From contig NZ_JACHIA010000020.1 of assembly GCF_014202995.1 (NCBI RefSeq), positions 1-64,000 of the forward strand: a stretch of DNA of 64,000 bases, written 5' to 3'. The DNA is from Longimicrobium terrae. Its GTDB lineage: Bacteria; Gemmatimonadota; Gemmatimonadetes; Longimicrobiales; Longimicrobiaceae. Within the stretch, counting starts at the first letter, position 1; each line of letters starts with the position of its first letter. Under the pieces are notes generated by a model. The model searched no databases. It was given only the letters and a program-made list of their open reading frames with translations, and was not told where the DNA came from. Shown one piece after another: positions 19,885 through 29,644 of this stretch. A program made the translations under genes and the position numbers.

Positions 19885-21828
19885 TCAGTCGCGGAAGAAC
19901 CAGCGCACGCCAAAGAGCGAGCGCGCGCCGGGGAGCGTGAGCCCCGGGATGTCCGCGGCGGTCCGCCGGTTCAGCAGGTTTTCCGCGCGGTAGAAGGCGC
20001 GCACGTCCAGCACGCGGATCTGCACGAACAGGTTGGCGATCAGGTACGGCTCCGTCAGCGCCGTCAGCGCGCCCGTGGTGGCGTCCAGCGACACGGCCCG
20101 GTCGCGCCCCAGCAGCTCCGCGCGCAGCGTGGGCTCCAGGTTGCCGTCCTTGTACACGCCGTGAAACTCCAGCGCCGCGCGGCCGAAGCGCGCCGGCGTG
20201 TACGGCCGGTCCGGCACGGCAAAGAAGTCCGTGTAGTGCGCGTCGAACCGAAGCTGGCGCCAGAAGAGGGGGACGGACGCGTACGCCTCCACCCCCGACA
20301 CCGTGGTGCCCGCCGCCGGCTGCGTCCCGCGGTCGAAGTAGAAGCCGTACGGCACGGTTCCACCCAGGTCGTGCACCACGAAGGCGGCGCCCGCCTGCAC
20401 CGCGCCCCGCGTCCACTCCGCGCCCGCCCGCACCGCCGCCAGCGTGGGGAAGATGTCGGGAAAGTCCACGATGGGCACCGTGTCCAGCGCGGGGATGGAC
20501 GGATTGATCACGTTCCCCAGGTTCTGCACCACCTCGCTGGTGTCGCGCCAGTAGCGGATGGCGCGCGTGCCCGTGGCGGCCTGGCCGAAGAGGGACACGC
20601 CGCGCCACGCCCCGGTGCGCGCCGCGGCCTCCAGCTCCACCCCCGTGGACCCGCCCCAGCTTCCCGCGCGAACCTCGCCCCAGGCCGAGATGGCGCGCCC
20701 CGGCGTGAGTTCCGCGCGCAGCGACGCTTCCGCCCCGCCCGCCGCGAAGCCCTCGTCGTCCACGCCGCGGTAGCGCAGGGCGCCTTCCAGCCGGCCCAGC
20801 GGAATGTCGGCCACGGCGCGGGCGTACGCCTGCACCGCCTCGCGCTCCAGGGTGATGGTGTCGCCCCCGCCCGGCCGCTGCCAGCTGCGGCCCACCGCGC
20901 CGTCCACCCACACGTCGCCCAGCACGCGTCCGCGCGCCCGCAGCATCAACTCGCCGCGGTCGTACGCTTCCGTGGGAAGGGTGGCCCGCGTGCCGTTGAA
21001 GGCGAACGAGCGCTCCGCGTCCACCGCGGTGGAGCGGTACTCCAGTTCCAGCGCGCGGTCGGCGGAAAAGGCGTAGCTCAGCCGGCCGAAGCCCGTGTTG
21101 GCGCTGAACGGCTCCGCCCGGCGGAAGCCGCCGGTCTCCACCACGTCCACCCCCACCGTGGCCACCATCCGCTGCCCCAGCGGGCGCGAAAACAGGCCCC
21201 GCAGAATGCGCGTGGCGTAGTCGCCCTCGCCACCTTCAATCTGCGCGTACGGCCGCCGGTCCGTCAGCCGCAGCGTCTGAATGTCCACGCGGATCTCGCC
21301 CAGCCCGCGGAACACGCGGACGGCCGACACATCCACCAGCGGAATGCGCTGCAGTTCGGGAGACGAGGCGTTCAGCCCCGGCATCTCCCATCCATCCAGA
21401 AACACGCGCAGCCGCCCGCCGCCCCCGCCAAAGGCCGCCACGCCCGCCGGACGGCCGGGGCTTCCTTCGCGGGTGACGACGATGCCGGGAATGCGGTCCA
21501 GCAGGTCCAGCATGGACAGGCCGTGAAAGCGCGCCAGCTCCACCGGCCCGAACACCCACACTCCGGGCCCGAAGCCGGTTTCGCGCGGCTCGGGAAGGAG
21601 CGGAAAGACGGGCGCGGGCAGGGTGCTGTCCGCCGGGACGGAGTCCGCGGCGGGGCGGTCCGGAAGCGTGTCGGCGCGCACGTTGGGATCGGCCACGAGC
21701 GCGCTGTCCTTGCGCACCGTGTCGCGCGCGGCGGGCACCTGCGCGCGAAGCTCCGCCGCGGCGACCAGCACCGCGGCGAACGCGCAGAGCAGCGCGGGAA
21801 TCCCCCGCCGGAACAGGCGCGGCGTCAT
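19885..21828 (-). CDS. TonB-dependent receptor plug/barrel protein
   Basis: From ATG at 21828 the 647-residue protein has a signal peptide (to about residue 30, ending ELRAQ), an Ala/Asp/Pro spacer, and a plug domain with the typical LLDRIPGIVVTREG and GRLRVFLDGWEMPG segments; the remainder is a beta-barrel ending in a C-terminal Phe (RWFFRD, not the canonical final Phe). It is shorter than classic TonB receptors and I see no TonB box. The substrate is unknown. Its start overlaps the pepA stop as ATGA, so the two are translated together. Confidence 0.85.
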   Translation of the reverse strand: MTPRLFRRGIPALLCAFAAVLVAAAELRAQVPAARDTVRKDSALVADPNVRADTLPDRPAADSVPADSTLPAPVFPLLPEPRETGFGPGVWVFGPVELARFHGLSMLDLLDRIPGIVVTREGSPGRPAGVAAFGGGGGRLRVFLDGWEMPGLNASSPELQRIPLVDVSAVRVFRGLGEIRVDIQTLRLTDRRPYAQIEGGEGDYATRILRGLFSRPLGQRMVATVGVDVVETGGFRRAEPFSANTGFGRLSYAFSADRALELEYRSTAVDAERSFAFNGTRATLPTEAYDRGELMLRARGRVLGDVWVDGAVGRSWQRPGGGDTITLEREAVQAYARAVADIPLGRLEGALRYRGVDDEGFAAGGAEASLRAELTPGRAISAWGEVRAGSWGGSTGVELEAAARTGAWRGVSLFGQAATGTRAIRYWRDTSEVVQNLGNVINPSIPALDTVPIVDFPDIFPTLAAVRAGAEWTRGAVQAGAAFVVHDLGGTVPYGFYFDRGTQPAAGTTVSGVEAYASVPLFWRQLRFDAHYTDFFAVPDRPYTPARFGRAALEFHGVYKDGNLEPTLRAELLGRDRAVSLDATTGALTALTEPYLIANLFVQIRVLDVRAFYRAENLLNRRTAADIPGLTLPGARSLFGVRWFFRD

Positions 21829-23348
21829 GCGGGGGACGGCGTCTCCCGGCGGGCGGCGCGGCCCATCACCCACTGTACGAAGATGCGGGTGGGGACGCCG
21901 GTGGAGCCCTTGCTCAGGTAGCTGAGCTTGCCCTCGCCGTACGCCGTGCCGGCCACGTCCAGGTGCACCCACGGCCAGTCGCCCACGAACTCGCGCAGGA
22001 ACCACGCGGCGGTAATCGTTCCCGCCGGGCGTCCGCCGCTGTTCTTGAGGTCCGCGTAGTCGCTCTTGATCTGCTCGCGGTAGTCGTCAAACATGGGCAG
22101 CGGCCAGCAGCGCTCGCCGGTGTGCTCCCCCGCGGCGATCACCTCGTCCAGCAGCGCCTGGTCGTTGCCCAGCACCGCGGTGGCGGCGTGGCCCAGCGCG
22201 ATCACGCAGGCGCCGGTCAGCGTCGCCGCGTCCAGCATGGCCGCCGGTTCGTACTTTTCCGCGTAGCTGATGGCATCCACCAGAATCAGCCGCCCCTCCG
22301 CGTCGGTGTTGACGACCTCGATGGTCTTGCCGCCGCGCCCGCGGATGATGTCGCCCGGCTTCATCGCCTTGGAGCCCAGCAGGTTCTCGCTGCTGGGGAC
22401 GATGCCCACCACGTTGACGGGGAGGTTGAGTTCGGCGATGGCCTGCATGGCGCCCAGCGTTCCGGCGCCGCCGCACATGTCGAACTTCATCTCCTCCATC
22501 CCCTGCGCGGGCTTGATGCTGATGCCGCCGGCGTCAAAGGTGAGGCCCTTGCCCACGATGACCAGCGGCTTCTCGCCCTCCGCGCCGCCGCGGTGCTCCA
22601 GCACGATCAGCCGCGGCTCCTGCGCGGAGCCGGCGGCCACGGCCAGCAGCGCGTCCATCCGCTCGGCCCGCATCTCCTCCGGGCCCAGGATGGTGACCGT
22701 CATCCCCTGCTCCGCCGCGATGCGCTCCGCCGTCTGCGCCAAGTACGTCGGCGTCGCGACGTTGCCGGGGAGATTGCCCAGCGTGCGCGCCAGGTTCTCG
22801 CCGCGCGCGATGATCTCGCCGATGCGCGCGCCTTCCGCGTATTCCGCCGCGTCCGCGCCTTCGGGGAGAAGAAGGACGGCCTCGCTCAGCGCCGCGCGGG
22901 CGGGAGCGGCGGGATCCTCGGTCTTCCACTCGCGGAAGTCGTACGCGCCCAGCACCAGCCCCTCGGCCAGCGCGCGCGCCGCCTCGCGGGACGCCACGGC
23001 GGACGCGGGGACGGCGAACGCCACGGACGAGGCGCGGGACTTGGCGGCCTGCTCGGCGGCGCTCCCCGCAGCGCGGCGCAGCCGCTCCGGGGTGAGGTCC
23101 GCGCCCCTGCCCACGCCCACCATCAGCACGCGCTCGGCCGCGGCCGTGCCCGCGGGGGGAAATACGACCACGGTTTCGCCAAAGGCGCCGCGCACGTCGC
23201 CGCGCGCCAGCAGCGCCGCGAGGTGGCCGCTCATGGCATGGTCCAGCGCGGTGAACGCCGCGTCCTGCGTATCGCCCTGCAGAACGGGAATCACCAGCAG
23301 GGGAGCCGCGTGCCGCGCCACGTCCGCGCGGACGGCCGAGATCTTCAT
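21825..23348 (-). CDS. pepA: Leucyl aminopeptidase (cytosol aminopeptidase, M17)
   Basis: Two-metal hydrolase that removes N-terminal residues from peptides. The C-terminal catalytic domain has VGKGLTFDAGGISIKP and the signature NTDAEGRL, both with metal ligands; the N-terminal 170 residues form the regulatory domain. Full length at 507 residues. ATG at 23348 starts the conserved domain. Coupled to a TonB-dependent receptor, which hints at peptide use. Confidence 0.95.
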   Translation of the reverse strand: MKISAVRADVARHAAPLLVIPVLQGDTQDAAFTALDHAMSGHLAALLARGDVRGAFGETVVVFPPAGTAAAERVLMVGVGRGADLTPERLRRAAGSAAEQAAKSRASSVAFAVPASAVASREAARALAEGLVLGAYDFREWKTEDPAAPARAALSEAVLLLPEGADAAEYAEGARIGEIIARGENLARTLGNLPGNVATPTYLAQTAERIAAEQGMTVTILGPEEMRAERMDALLAVAAGSAQEPRLIVLEHRGGAEGEKPLVIVGKGLTFDAGGISIKPAQGMEEMKFDMCGGAGTLGAMQAIAELNLPVNVVGIVPSSENLLGSKAMKPGDIIRGRGGKTIEVVNTDAEGRLILVDAISYAEKYEPAAMLDAATLTGACVIALGHAATAVLGNDQALLDEVIAAGEHTGERCWPLPMFDDYREQIKSDYADLKNSGGRPAGTITAAWFLREFVGDWPWVHLDVAGTAYGEGKLSYLSKGSTGVPTRIFVQWVMGRAARRETPSPA

Positions 23349-23523
23349 AAGGTCAGCGGACAGGTGAATGGAAGACAGAAAAAGAAAGTACCCAGTGCGC
23401 GGGATCAAGTGCCAGGAGGCGAAGTACCCAGGATCAGGTGCCCCGGATCAGGCGCCCGGTACCCGGGAGCGGGTACCCGGTCCCCGGTGCCGGAATGCGG
23501 TGGACCGGACGCGCCGATCCACC

Positions 23524-23562
23524 GCACTCACGCACTCACGCACCCCGCACTCACGCACTTTT
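23524..23562 (-). repeat. Dispersed GTGCGTGAGTGCG-type repeat, copy a
   Basis: On the minus strand: AAAAGTGCGTGAGTGCGG followed by GGTGCGTGAGTGCGTGAGTGC, starting 22 nt after the icd stop. The same unit occurs at four other intergenic sites (26894, 38492, 56800, 56921). Confidence 0.85.
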
Positions 23563-23583
23563 CGTCCGTGAGCACTTCCCTCC

Positions 23584-24888
23584 CTACCCCATGTTCTCGA
23601 TGATCTTCCGGCCGAACTCCGAGCACGACACCTTGGTGGCACCTTCCATCAGCCGCTCGAAGTCGTACGTCACCGTCTTCTGGCGGATGGCGCCTTCCAG
23701 CCCGGTGACGATCAGGTCCGCGGCCTCGGTCCATCCCATGTAGCGCAGCATCATCTCGCCGCTGAGGATGACGGAGCCGGGGTTGACCTGGTCCTTGCCG
23801 GCGTACTTGGGGGCCGTGCCGTGCGTGGCCTCAAAGATGGCGTGGCCGGTCAGGTAGTTGATGTTGGCCCCCGGCGCGATGCCGATGCCGCCCACCTGCG
23901 CCGCCAGCGCGTCGCTCACGTAGTCGCCGTTCAGGTTCAGCGTGGCGATCACGTCGTAGTCGCGCGGACGCGTAAGGATCTGCTGCAGGAACGCGTCGGC
24001 GATGCTGTCCTTGACCACCATGCGGCCGGCGGACTCCGCCTCCTTCTGCGCCGCGTTGGCGGCGTCCTCGCCCTGCGCGTCCTTGATGCGGTCGTACTCC
24101 GCCCAGGTGAACACCCGGTCGCCGTACTCGCGCTCGGCCAGCTCGTAGCCCCACGTCTTGAAGGCGCCCTCGGTGAACTTCATGATGTTCCCCTTGTGCA
24201 CCAGCGTCAGCGACTTGCGCTTGTTGGCCAGCGCATAGTCCAGCGCCGAGCGCACCAGCCGCTCCGTGCCCTCGCGGCTCACCGGCTTGATGCCGAAGCC
24301 GGACGTCTCGGGGAAGCGCACCTTCTTGTAGCGCGGGCCGAACTGCTCCTGCAGCAGCGCGCGGAACTTCGCGGCGTCTTCGGTGCCTTCCTCGAACTCG
24401 ATGCCGGCGTAGATGTCTTCCGTGTTTTCGCGGAAGATTACCATGTCCACGTCGCCCGGGCGCTTCACGGGGGACGGCACGCCCTCGAACCAGCGCACGG
24501 GGCGCAGGCAGGCGTACAGGTCCAACTCCTGGCGCAGCGCCACGTTCAGCGAGCGGATGCCGCCGCCCACGGGCGTGGTGAGCGGGCCCTTGATGCCGAC
24601 GAGGTACTCGCGGAAGGCGTCCAGCGTGGCCGAGGGAAGCCAGTCGCCGGTCTGGTTGAAGGCCTTTTCGCCCGCCAGCACTTCCATCCACACGATGCGG
24701 CGCTTGCCGCCGTACGCACGCCGCACGGCCTCGTCAAAGACGGGCTGCGAGGCGGCCCAGATGTCGGGCCCCGTGCCGTCGCCCTCGATGAAGGGAAGAA
24801 TGGGCGCATCGGGAACGCTGAGCGTGGTCCCGCTGATGGTAATGCGCTCGCCGTCGGTGGGGACGGACGGCCGCTGGTCGCTCGCCAT
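23584..24888 (-). CDS. icd: Isocitrate dehydrogenase (NADP)
   Basis: Oxidative decarboxylation of isocitrate in the TCA cycle. [20 protein letters not shown] contains the Ser equivalent to the E. coli regulatory Ser113 and substrate Arg residues; [19 protein letters not shown] carries the Lys-Tyr pair typical of NADP specificity; [13 protein letters not shown] is also conserved. 434 residues from ATG at 24888; a GTG 12 nt upstream is possible. Downstream of gltA on the same strand, separated by a terminator. Confidence 0.96.
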   Translation of the reverse strand: MASDQRPSVPTDGERITISGTTLSVPDAPILPFIEGDGTGPDIWAASQPVFDEAVRRAYGGKRRIVWMEVLAGEKAFNQTGDWLPSATLDAFREYLVGIKGPLTTPVGGGIRSLNVALRQELDLYACLRPVRWFEGVPSPVKRPGDVDMVIFRENTEDIYAGIEFEEGTEDAAKFRALLQEQFGPRYKKVRFPETSGFGIKPVSREGTERLVRSALDYALANKRKSLTLVHKGNIMKFTEGAFKTWGYELAEREYGDRVFTWAEYDRIKDAQGEDAANAAQKEAESAGRMVVKDSIADAFLQQILTRPRDYDVIATLNLNGDYVSDALAAQVGGIGIAPGANINYLTGHAIFEATHGTAPKYAGKDQVNPGSVILSGEMMLRYMGWTEAADLIVTGLEGAIRQKTVTYDFERLMEGATKVSCSEFGRKIIENMG

Positions 24889-24955
24889 GGTGCGTCTCAC
24901 GGAAAAGTGCGTGGTCTGAAGTGCGGGAACGGGTACGTCCCCGCCGAAACGAAAG

Positions 24956-24986
24956 CGGGGCGCGGCGGGGGTTCCGCCGCGCCCCG
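24956..24986 (-). terminator. Hairpin after gltA
   Basis: Thirteen-bp arms (CGGGGCGCGGCGG and complement) around a 5-nt loop, 23 nt past the gltA stop; on the minus strand it is followed by CTTTCGTTTC, a broken T-tract. Confidence 0.7.
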
Positions 24987-25009
24987 GAAGAGCGGTGCAA
25001 GCCGCCGGA

Positions 25010-26143
25010 TCAGCGCTCCGAGAGCGGCGTCACCTTGCGGTCGCGCGGCCCGATGTAGTCCGAGCCCGGGCGGATGAGCCGGTTGTCGGCGTACTGCTCC
25101 AGCAGGTGCGCCGTCCACCCCGGCATGCGGGCGATGGCGAACACGGCCGTGAACAGGTCCATCGAAATGCCCAGCGTGCTGTAGACCGAAGCCGAGAAGA
25201 AGTCCACGTTGGGGTAGATCTTCTTTCCCTTCTTTTCCATCTCTTCCGCCATGACGGCGCGGATGCGGTCCGACAGGTCCAGCCAGCGGGTTTCGCCCGC
25301 CTCGGCCATGATCTTGTCGGCCAGTTCGCGCAGCACGGTGGCGCGCGGGTCGGTGGCCTTGTACACGCGGTGGCCGAAGCCCATGACCTTCTTGCCGCCC
25401 GACAGCGCGTTGCGGACCCAGGCGCCCGGGTCTTCGCCGCTCTCGTCGATTTCGCGGAGCATGTTCATGACCTCCACGTTGGCGCCGCCGTGGCTGGGGC
25501 CCTTGAGCGTGCCCAGCGCCGAGGTGACGGCGCTGTACACGTCGGCCAGCGTGCCGGCGGTGACGCGCGCGGCGAAGGTGGAGGCGTTCATGCCGTGCTC
25601 GGCGTGCAGCACGAGCGCCACGTCCATGGTGCGGACGCGGGTTTCGTTGGCTTCCTCGCCGTTGAGCATGTACAGGAAGTTGGCCGCGAAGCCCAGGTCC
25701 GGCTTGGGATCCAGCGGCTCCTTGCCGTTCCGCACGCGCTCGTACGCCGCCACGATGGCCGGCGTCTGCGCGGTCAGGAAGATGGCCTTGTGACGCACCG
25801 ACTCGATGCTGATGTCATCGGCGTCGGGGTCGAACATGCCCAGCGCCGACACCGCGGTGCGCACGGCGGCCATGGGATCCGCATCCGTGGGATAGTTGCG
25901 GATCATTTCCACCACTTCAGGACGCAGCGTCGCATGCTTGCGCAGATGCGCGCTGAACTCCTCCAGCTGCGTGGGGGTCGGCAGTTCGCCGTTCCACAGC
26001 AGGTAGCACACCTCTTCGAAGGTGGTGTTGCGTGCGAGGTCGTCGATATCGTACCCCGCGTAGATGAGTTCACCCACCTCGCCGTTGATGTCGCTCAGGC
26101 GGGACTGCGCGACGACGACCCCCTCGAGACCCTTGGCAGCCAT
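25010..26143 (-). CDS. gltA: Citrate synthase
   Basis: Condenses acetyl-CoA and oxaloacetate. [11 protein letters not shown] and [12 protein letters not shown] (His), GFGHRVYK (His) and PNVDFFSA (Asp) give the catalytic triad. At 377 residues it is the short, dimeric-type enzyme without the N-terminal extension of Gram-negative GltA. ATG at 26143; earlier in-frame codons are in noncoding-looking sequence. Divergent from the sigma factor gene. Confidence 0.96.
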   Translation of the reverse strand: MAAKGLEGVVVAQSRLSDINGEVGELIYAGYDIDDLARNTTFEEVCYLLWNGELPTPTQLEEFSAHLRKHATLRPEVVEMIRNYPTDADPMAAVRTAVSALGMFDPDADDISIESVRHKAIFLTAQTPAIVAAYERVRNGKEPLDPKPDLGFAANFLYMLNGEEANETRVRTMDVALVLHAEHGMNASTFAARVTAGTLADVYSAVTSALGTLKGPSHGGANVEVMNMLREIDESGEDPGAWVRNALSGGKKVMGFGHRVYKATDPRATVLRELADKIMAEAGETRWLDLSDRIRAVMAEEMEKKGKKIYPNVDFFSASVYSTLGISMDLFTAVFAIARMPGWTAHLLEQYADNRLIRPGSDYIGPRDRKVTPLSER

Positions 26144-26178
26144 TTCAGCTTTCTCGGACGCAATTGCGAAAGTACATT

Positions 26179-26196
26179 CCGGCCACCGCTGGCCGG
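26179..26196. promoter_or_regulatory. Palindrome upstream of gltA, possible operator
   Basis: CCGGCCA-CCGC-TGGCCGG lies 36 nt upstream of the gltA ATG, just upstream of a TACTTT hexamer on the minus strand that could be a -10. In the divergent gltA/sigma region. A role in regulation is only inference. Confidence 0.3.
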
Positions 26197-26345
26197 TACG
26201 CGCGTTGTGCGCAGCATGGTCCGGGCCAGCGGAACTGCGGCAACATAGCAAGGGCCCCCAGGGCCCGCAAGCGCGCAGCCAGCGGCGCGGAGGATGCGGA
26301 AGCACTCACGCGCGCGCACTTTTTCTTCCCCGGACGGCAACGCTT

Positions 26346-26885
26346 TTGGAGTCGGCGAGCGACGCGGAACTGGTAGGCATGGTTCTGGACGGCCAGACCG
26401 GCCGATACGAGGTCCTGGTGCGCCGGTACCAGGATACCATGTACCGCCATGCCTTCGGGATGGTGGGCGACGCCGACGCGGCCGCCGACCTGGTGCAGGA
26501 CTCGCTGGTCAAGGCGTACACCCGGCTGGGCACCTGCGACCCGGACCGGTTCGCGGCCTGGCTGTTCCGCATTCTGCGCAACCGCTGCAAGGACTGGCTC
26601 AAGAGCCGCCGCCGCCGCGACGTGTCGCTCACCGACCAGGACGTGGCCGCGCCGGGTTCGGCCGATCCCCTGCGCGCGCTGGAGGCGGGCGAGGCGGGCC
26701 GCGTGATCGTGGAGGCGCTGGGCAGGCTGCCGGAGGGGCAGCGCGAGGCGTTTCTGATGAAGCACGTGGAGGGACGCAGCTACGAGGAAATGGCCGGCAT
26801 GCTGGGCGCCGGGGTGAGCGCGCTCAAGATGCGGGTGATGCGCGCGCGGGAGGCGCTGCAGGCGATGCTGGGGGATCAGGTGTAG
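26346..26885 (+). CDS. RNA polymerase sigma factor, sigma-70 family (ECF-like)
   Basis: A 179-residue protein with region 2 (YQDTMYRHAFGMVGDADAAADLVQDSLVKAY ... FAAWLFRILRNRCKDW, core and -10 binding) and region 4 (LGRLPEGQREAFLMKHVEGRSYEEMAGML, helix-turn-helix for -35 recognition) and nothing between, the ECF layout. No anti-sigma gene is adjacent. The start is uncertain: TTG at 26346 gives a normal N-terminus; no ATG or GTG fits well except an ATG at 26379, which would remove the first helix, and there is no good ribosome site. Confidence 0.85.
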   Translation: MESASDAELVGMVLDGQTGRYEVLVRRYQDTMYRHAFGMVGDADAAADLVQDSLVKAYTRLGTCDPDRFAAWLFRILRNRCKDWLKSRRRRDVSLTDQDVAAPGSADPLRALEAGEAGRVIVEALGRLPEGQREAFLMKHVEGRSYEEMAGMLGAGVSALKMRVMRAREALQAMLGDQV

Positions 26886-26893
26886 GGAGTACG

Positions 26894-26931
26894 GAAGTGC
26901 GTGAGTGCGGGGTGCGTGAGTGCGTCAGTGC
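26894..26931 (+). repeat. Dispersed GTGCGTGAGTGCG-type repeat, copy b
   Basis: GAAGTGCGTGAGTGCGG then GGTGCGTGAGTGCGTCAGTGC, beginning 9 nt after the sigma factor stop and in the same direction as that gene. Confidence 0.85.
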
Positions 26932-27072
26932 GCCGGCCGCGGGGTCGCGGTGATGGCGGCGAACGTCACGTTGTTGAGAGAGGCGCCGCGCGGTACCTTC
27001 CTGCGCCTCAGACTTGGGCGCCGGCGGAGGGTTCCGCGCCATACCCGCCCGCGAGGATTGCACGCCACGCGA

Positions 27073-27106
27073 ATCGCCGTGAGCAGACAGGTCTGCTCAC
27101 GGCGAT
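27073..27106. terminator. Perfect 16-bp inverted repeat downstream of the DksA-like gene
   Basis: ATCGCCGTGAGCAGAC and its exact complement around AG. It lies 67 nt past the DksA-like stop on the minus strand and 187 nt past the sigma gene on the plus strand, so it could end either transcript. No T-run follows on either side. Confidence 0.6.
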
Positions 27107-27173
27107 CGTGGTTGGGTGGATCAGGCGCGCCGCCGCCGGAAAGGAGGGGGCGCCGGCCGCCAGTGGCAGAAAA

Positions 27174-27599
27174 TCAGGCCGGGTGGGCGGTGCCGTCGGC
27201 TTCGCGCGGGTCGGCGTCGGCATCGGAGGCTTCGTCGCGGGCGATGGCGTGCTCCGCGCACAGCCGCGTCTCGGGAATCACCTCCAGCCGCGCCATCTCG
27301 ATCTGCTTTCCGCAGACGTCGCACAGCCCGAACTGCTCCGGCTCCTTGTACAGCCGCTCCAGCGCTTCGTCCAGCGCGTACAGCCGGCGCCCCTCCACGC
27401 TGGCCATCAGGAACTGCTTCTCCTGCTCGTGCTGCTCGGTGGCATAGTCGGCCATGTGCTGGTCCATGCCGCTCAGCTCGCCCGTGCGGTCCCGCAGCTC
27501 GTCCGACAGTTCGTCGAAGTGGCCGATGGAGTCCTGCGCGCGCTTGCGCTCGTCCAGCAGCCGCTTCTCAATCAGGCTGCGCTCGTTTTCCTGAAGCAT
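27174..27599 (-). CDS. DksA/TraR-family zinc-finger protein
   Basis: A 141-residue protein with a long alpha-helical/coiled-coil N-terminal part (about 1-85) and a C-terminal zinc finger (FGLCDVCGKQIEMARLEVIPETRLCAEH). The family binds the RNA polymerase secondary channel. The finger is unusual: the last ligand pair reads CxxH instead of CxxC. The first 85 residues lack an obvious Asp-Ala tip motif, so polymerase binding is not assured. ATG at 27599. Divergent from the YeiH-type transporter. Confidence 0.85.
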   Translation of the reverse strand: MLQENERSLIEKRLLDERKRAQDSIGHFDELSDELRDRTGELSGMDQHMADYATEQHEQEKQFLMASVEGRRLYALDEALERLYKEPEQFGLCDVCGKQIEMARLEVIPETRLCAEHAIARDEASDADADPREADGTAHPA

Positions 27600-27669
27600 G
27601 TGGGTTACGTTCCGGTCCTGGTGAAGGGCGGTTCGCCGCCCCTGCCGCAGCCGCGCCCCGTCAATCTCC

Positions 27670-28716
27670 GTGCCTGCCCCGCGCAGCCCACTACGCATCG
27701 CCGTGTCCGACACTCGCAGCCGCTGGTCCGCTCCCCTCCCCGGCCTCCTTCTGGCCGCCGCCGTCACCGTCGCCGCATGGGCCCTTCAGGGGGTGGAAGA
27801 ACGCCTTTTCGGCCACGCGATCGTCGAGGCCATCGTTCTCGCCATTCTGCTGGGAATGCTGCTGCGCACGGCGTGGAAGCCGGGGCCGCGCTGGGAGCCG
27901 GGGATCAAGCTCGCCGCCAAGCAGGTGCTTGAAATCGCCATCGTGCTGCTGGGCGCGTCCGTCAACCTGCCGCTGCTGCTGAGCGCCGGGGCACCGCTCG
28001 TCATCTCCATCCTCCTCGTGGTCGTGGGCGGGCTGGCGGCCTCGTACGGGCTGGGGCGCGCGCTGGGGCTGAACCCGCGCCTGGCCACGCTCATCGCCTG
28101 CGGAAACGCCATCTGCGGCAACTCGGCCATCGCCGCCGTGGCGCCGGTGATCGGGGCCGACAAGGAGGACGTGGCGTCGTCCATCGCCTTTACCGCCGTG
28201 CTGGGCGTCATCGTCGTCCTCGGCTTGCCGCTGCTGATTCCCGTCCTCGCGTTCAGCGACTACCAGTACGGCGCGCTGGCGGGGATGACGGTGTACGCCG
28301 TGCCGCAGGTCATCGCCGCCACCTTTCCCGTCAGCGCGCTGAGCGGCGAGGTGGGCACGCTGGTCAAGCTGGTGCGCGTGCTTCTGCTGGGCCCCATCGT
28401 CGTCTTCTTTTCGCTGCGCAACCGCAAGATCGGCGAACGCAAGCTGTCCGCCGGATCGCTCATTCCCTGGTTCATCACCGGCTTCCTGGTGCTGGCGATG
28501 CTTCGCTCGATCGGCCTCATCCCCGCGGAGGTCGCCGGGCCCGTGCGCGAGGTGTCGCGGTGGATGACGGTGATCGCCATGGCGGCGCTGGGGCTGGGCG
28601 TGGACGTGCGGGTGCTGGGCAAGGTGGGCGGACGCGTGATCGCGACGGTGACGGGATCGCTCATCGTCCTCATCACCCTGAGCGCCGCGCTGATCCGCTT
28701 CTTCGGCATCGGCTGA
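27670..28716 (+). CDS. YeiH-family putative transporter (UPF0324)
   Basis: An integral membrane protein of up to 348 residues with about ten hydrophobic segments; the family's ACGNAICGNSAIAAVAPVIGA signature lies near residue 140. Family members are annotated as putative sulfate exporters, but the substrate is not established. Start is uncertain: GTG at 27670 (used) or GTG at 27703. A strong terminator follows. Confidence 0.88.
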   Translation: MPAPRSPLRIAVSDTRSRWSAPLPGLLLAAAVTVAAWALQGVEERLFGHAIVEAIVLAILLGMLLRTAWKPGPRWEPGIKLAAKQVLEIAIVLLGASVNLPLLLSAGAPLVISILLVVVGGLAASYGLGRALGLNPRLATLIACGNAICGNSAIAAVAPVIGADKEDVASSIAFTAVLGVIVVLGLPLLIPVLAFSDYQYGALAGMTVYAVPQVIAATFPVSALSGEVGTLVKLVRVLLLGPIVVFFSLRNRKIGERKLSAGSLIPWFITGFLVLAMLRSIGLIPAEVAGPVREVSRWMTVIAMAALGLGVDVRVLGKVGGRVIATVTGSLIVLITLSAALIRFFGIG

Positions 28717-28797
28717 TCCACACCGGGCGATCCTCGTCGTCCCAAGCGGAGCCCGGTCGATCCTCATCGTCACCCGACCTGGTCCGCATCGAACAGA

Positions 28798-28837
28798 AAG
28801 AAAGCCCGGCACCTCGCGCGAGGTGCCGGGCTTTCTT
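28798..28837 (+). terminator. Intrinsic terminator of the YeiH-type gene
   Basis: GAAAGCCCGGCACCTCG and complement around CG, with flanking A and T runs. The core GCCCGGCACCTC arm is repeated in the hairpin at 30106-30134. Confidence 0.9.
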
Positions 28838-28959
28838 GTGTCAACGCATCGGACGCGGGGCACGAACAGACACGAGTCACGCCGTCTCAAAAGATGATCA
28901 GCAGATGGAACCGCCACGGACGCCCGAACCTCAACCCGGAAGCTGCGGACCGCACGCGT

Positions 28960-29487
28960 TCAGGAACCCGCATTGATCTCTGGATGATCAGACGGGCCCC
29001 ACTCAAGCAGGCCAGTACGCGGCGGCGGGACTCCGCCGGAGTTCGGCGCTGCGCAACGTGTCCGGCCACGCAGCGCGGCCTGAACCGTGTCCACGTGACC
29101 AGCCCGGACGACGATGCGGCCACGGAGCCCGTCGTGACCGATGGCCCGGGCGAAAACACCGTACGTTCCCGCAGGAATCGAATCCCATCGAACGATTCCC
29201 GCCCCATCCATCCCTGACCGCCGCAGAGACTCATCCGGATTCGAGACCCGGGGATCCGCATGCAGGGAGACGATGACCTTCTGCAAGCCGGCGGTCTGAT
29301 CCCTGACCCGGGTCGCGCGAATCACCAGAGACCCCATTCCCTCGCCCGCCTCTCGATACGGTGCGCCCTGGACGATCCGGATCGAACCGGGCTGTCCATC
29401 AGGAGCAGCGCATTCTGGATTCCGGCGTCCCAGGCAGCCACCCATGAGCATGCCCGCGCAAAGCGCAACAGCCGATCGTGAACGCAT
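28960..29487 (-). CDS. Predicted lipoprotein with a carboxypeptidase regulatory-like domain
   Basis: ATG at 29487 follows GAGGA; residues 1-18 are a signal peptide ending MGGC (lipobox-like). The rest, 175 residues in all, has the pattern of a prealbumin-like carboxypeptidase-regulatory domain: ATRVRDQTAGLQKVIVSLH ... GIVRWDSIPAGTYGVFARAIGH, common in Bacteroidota and Gemmatimonadota surface proteins. Role unknown. It is one of a run of small minus-strand exported proteins at 29-31 kb. Confidence 0.7.
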   Translation of the reverse strand: MRSRSAVALCAGMLMGGCLGRRNPECAAPDGQPGSIRIVQGAPYREAGEGMGSLVIRATRVRDQTAGLQKVIVSLHADPRVSNPDESLRRSGMDGAGIVRWDSIPAGTYGVFARAIGHDGLRGRIVVRAGHVDTVQAALRGRTRCAAPNSGGVPPPRTGLLEWGPSDHPEINAGS

Positions 29488-29644
29488 TCCTCGTCCTCGC
29501 TCCTGAAAATCACCGCTGATTTGACAGAGGCGCAGGCCCGTCGCGGGCTCTCTGTCGCGCTGAATCGCACCGCCCATCCACTCGAGCTCCGTCGTTCCCT
29601 GCTCCGGGGCGGCGTACGAAACACCACGGAGATCGCCGGTGCTC

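Noticed and set aside
23524-23562. Tandem GTGCGTGAG units considered as a CRISPR array
   Set aside because: The units are about 10 bp and have no unique spacers; they match the dispersed repeat family instead.
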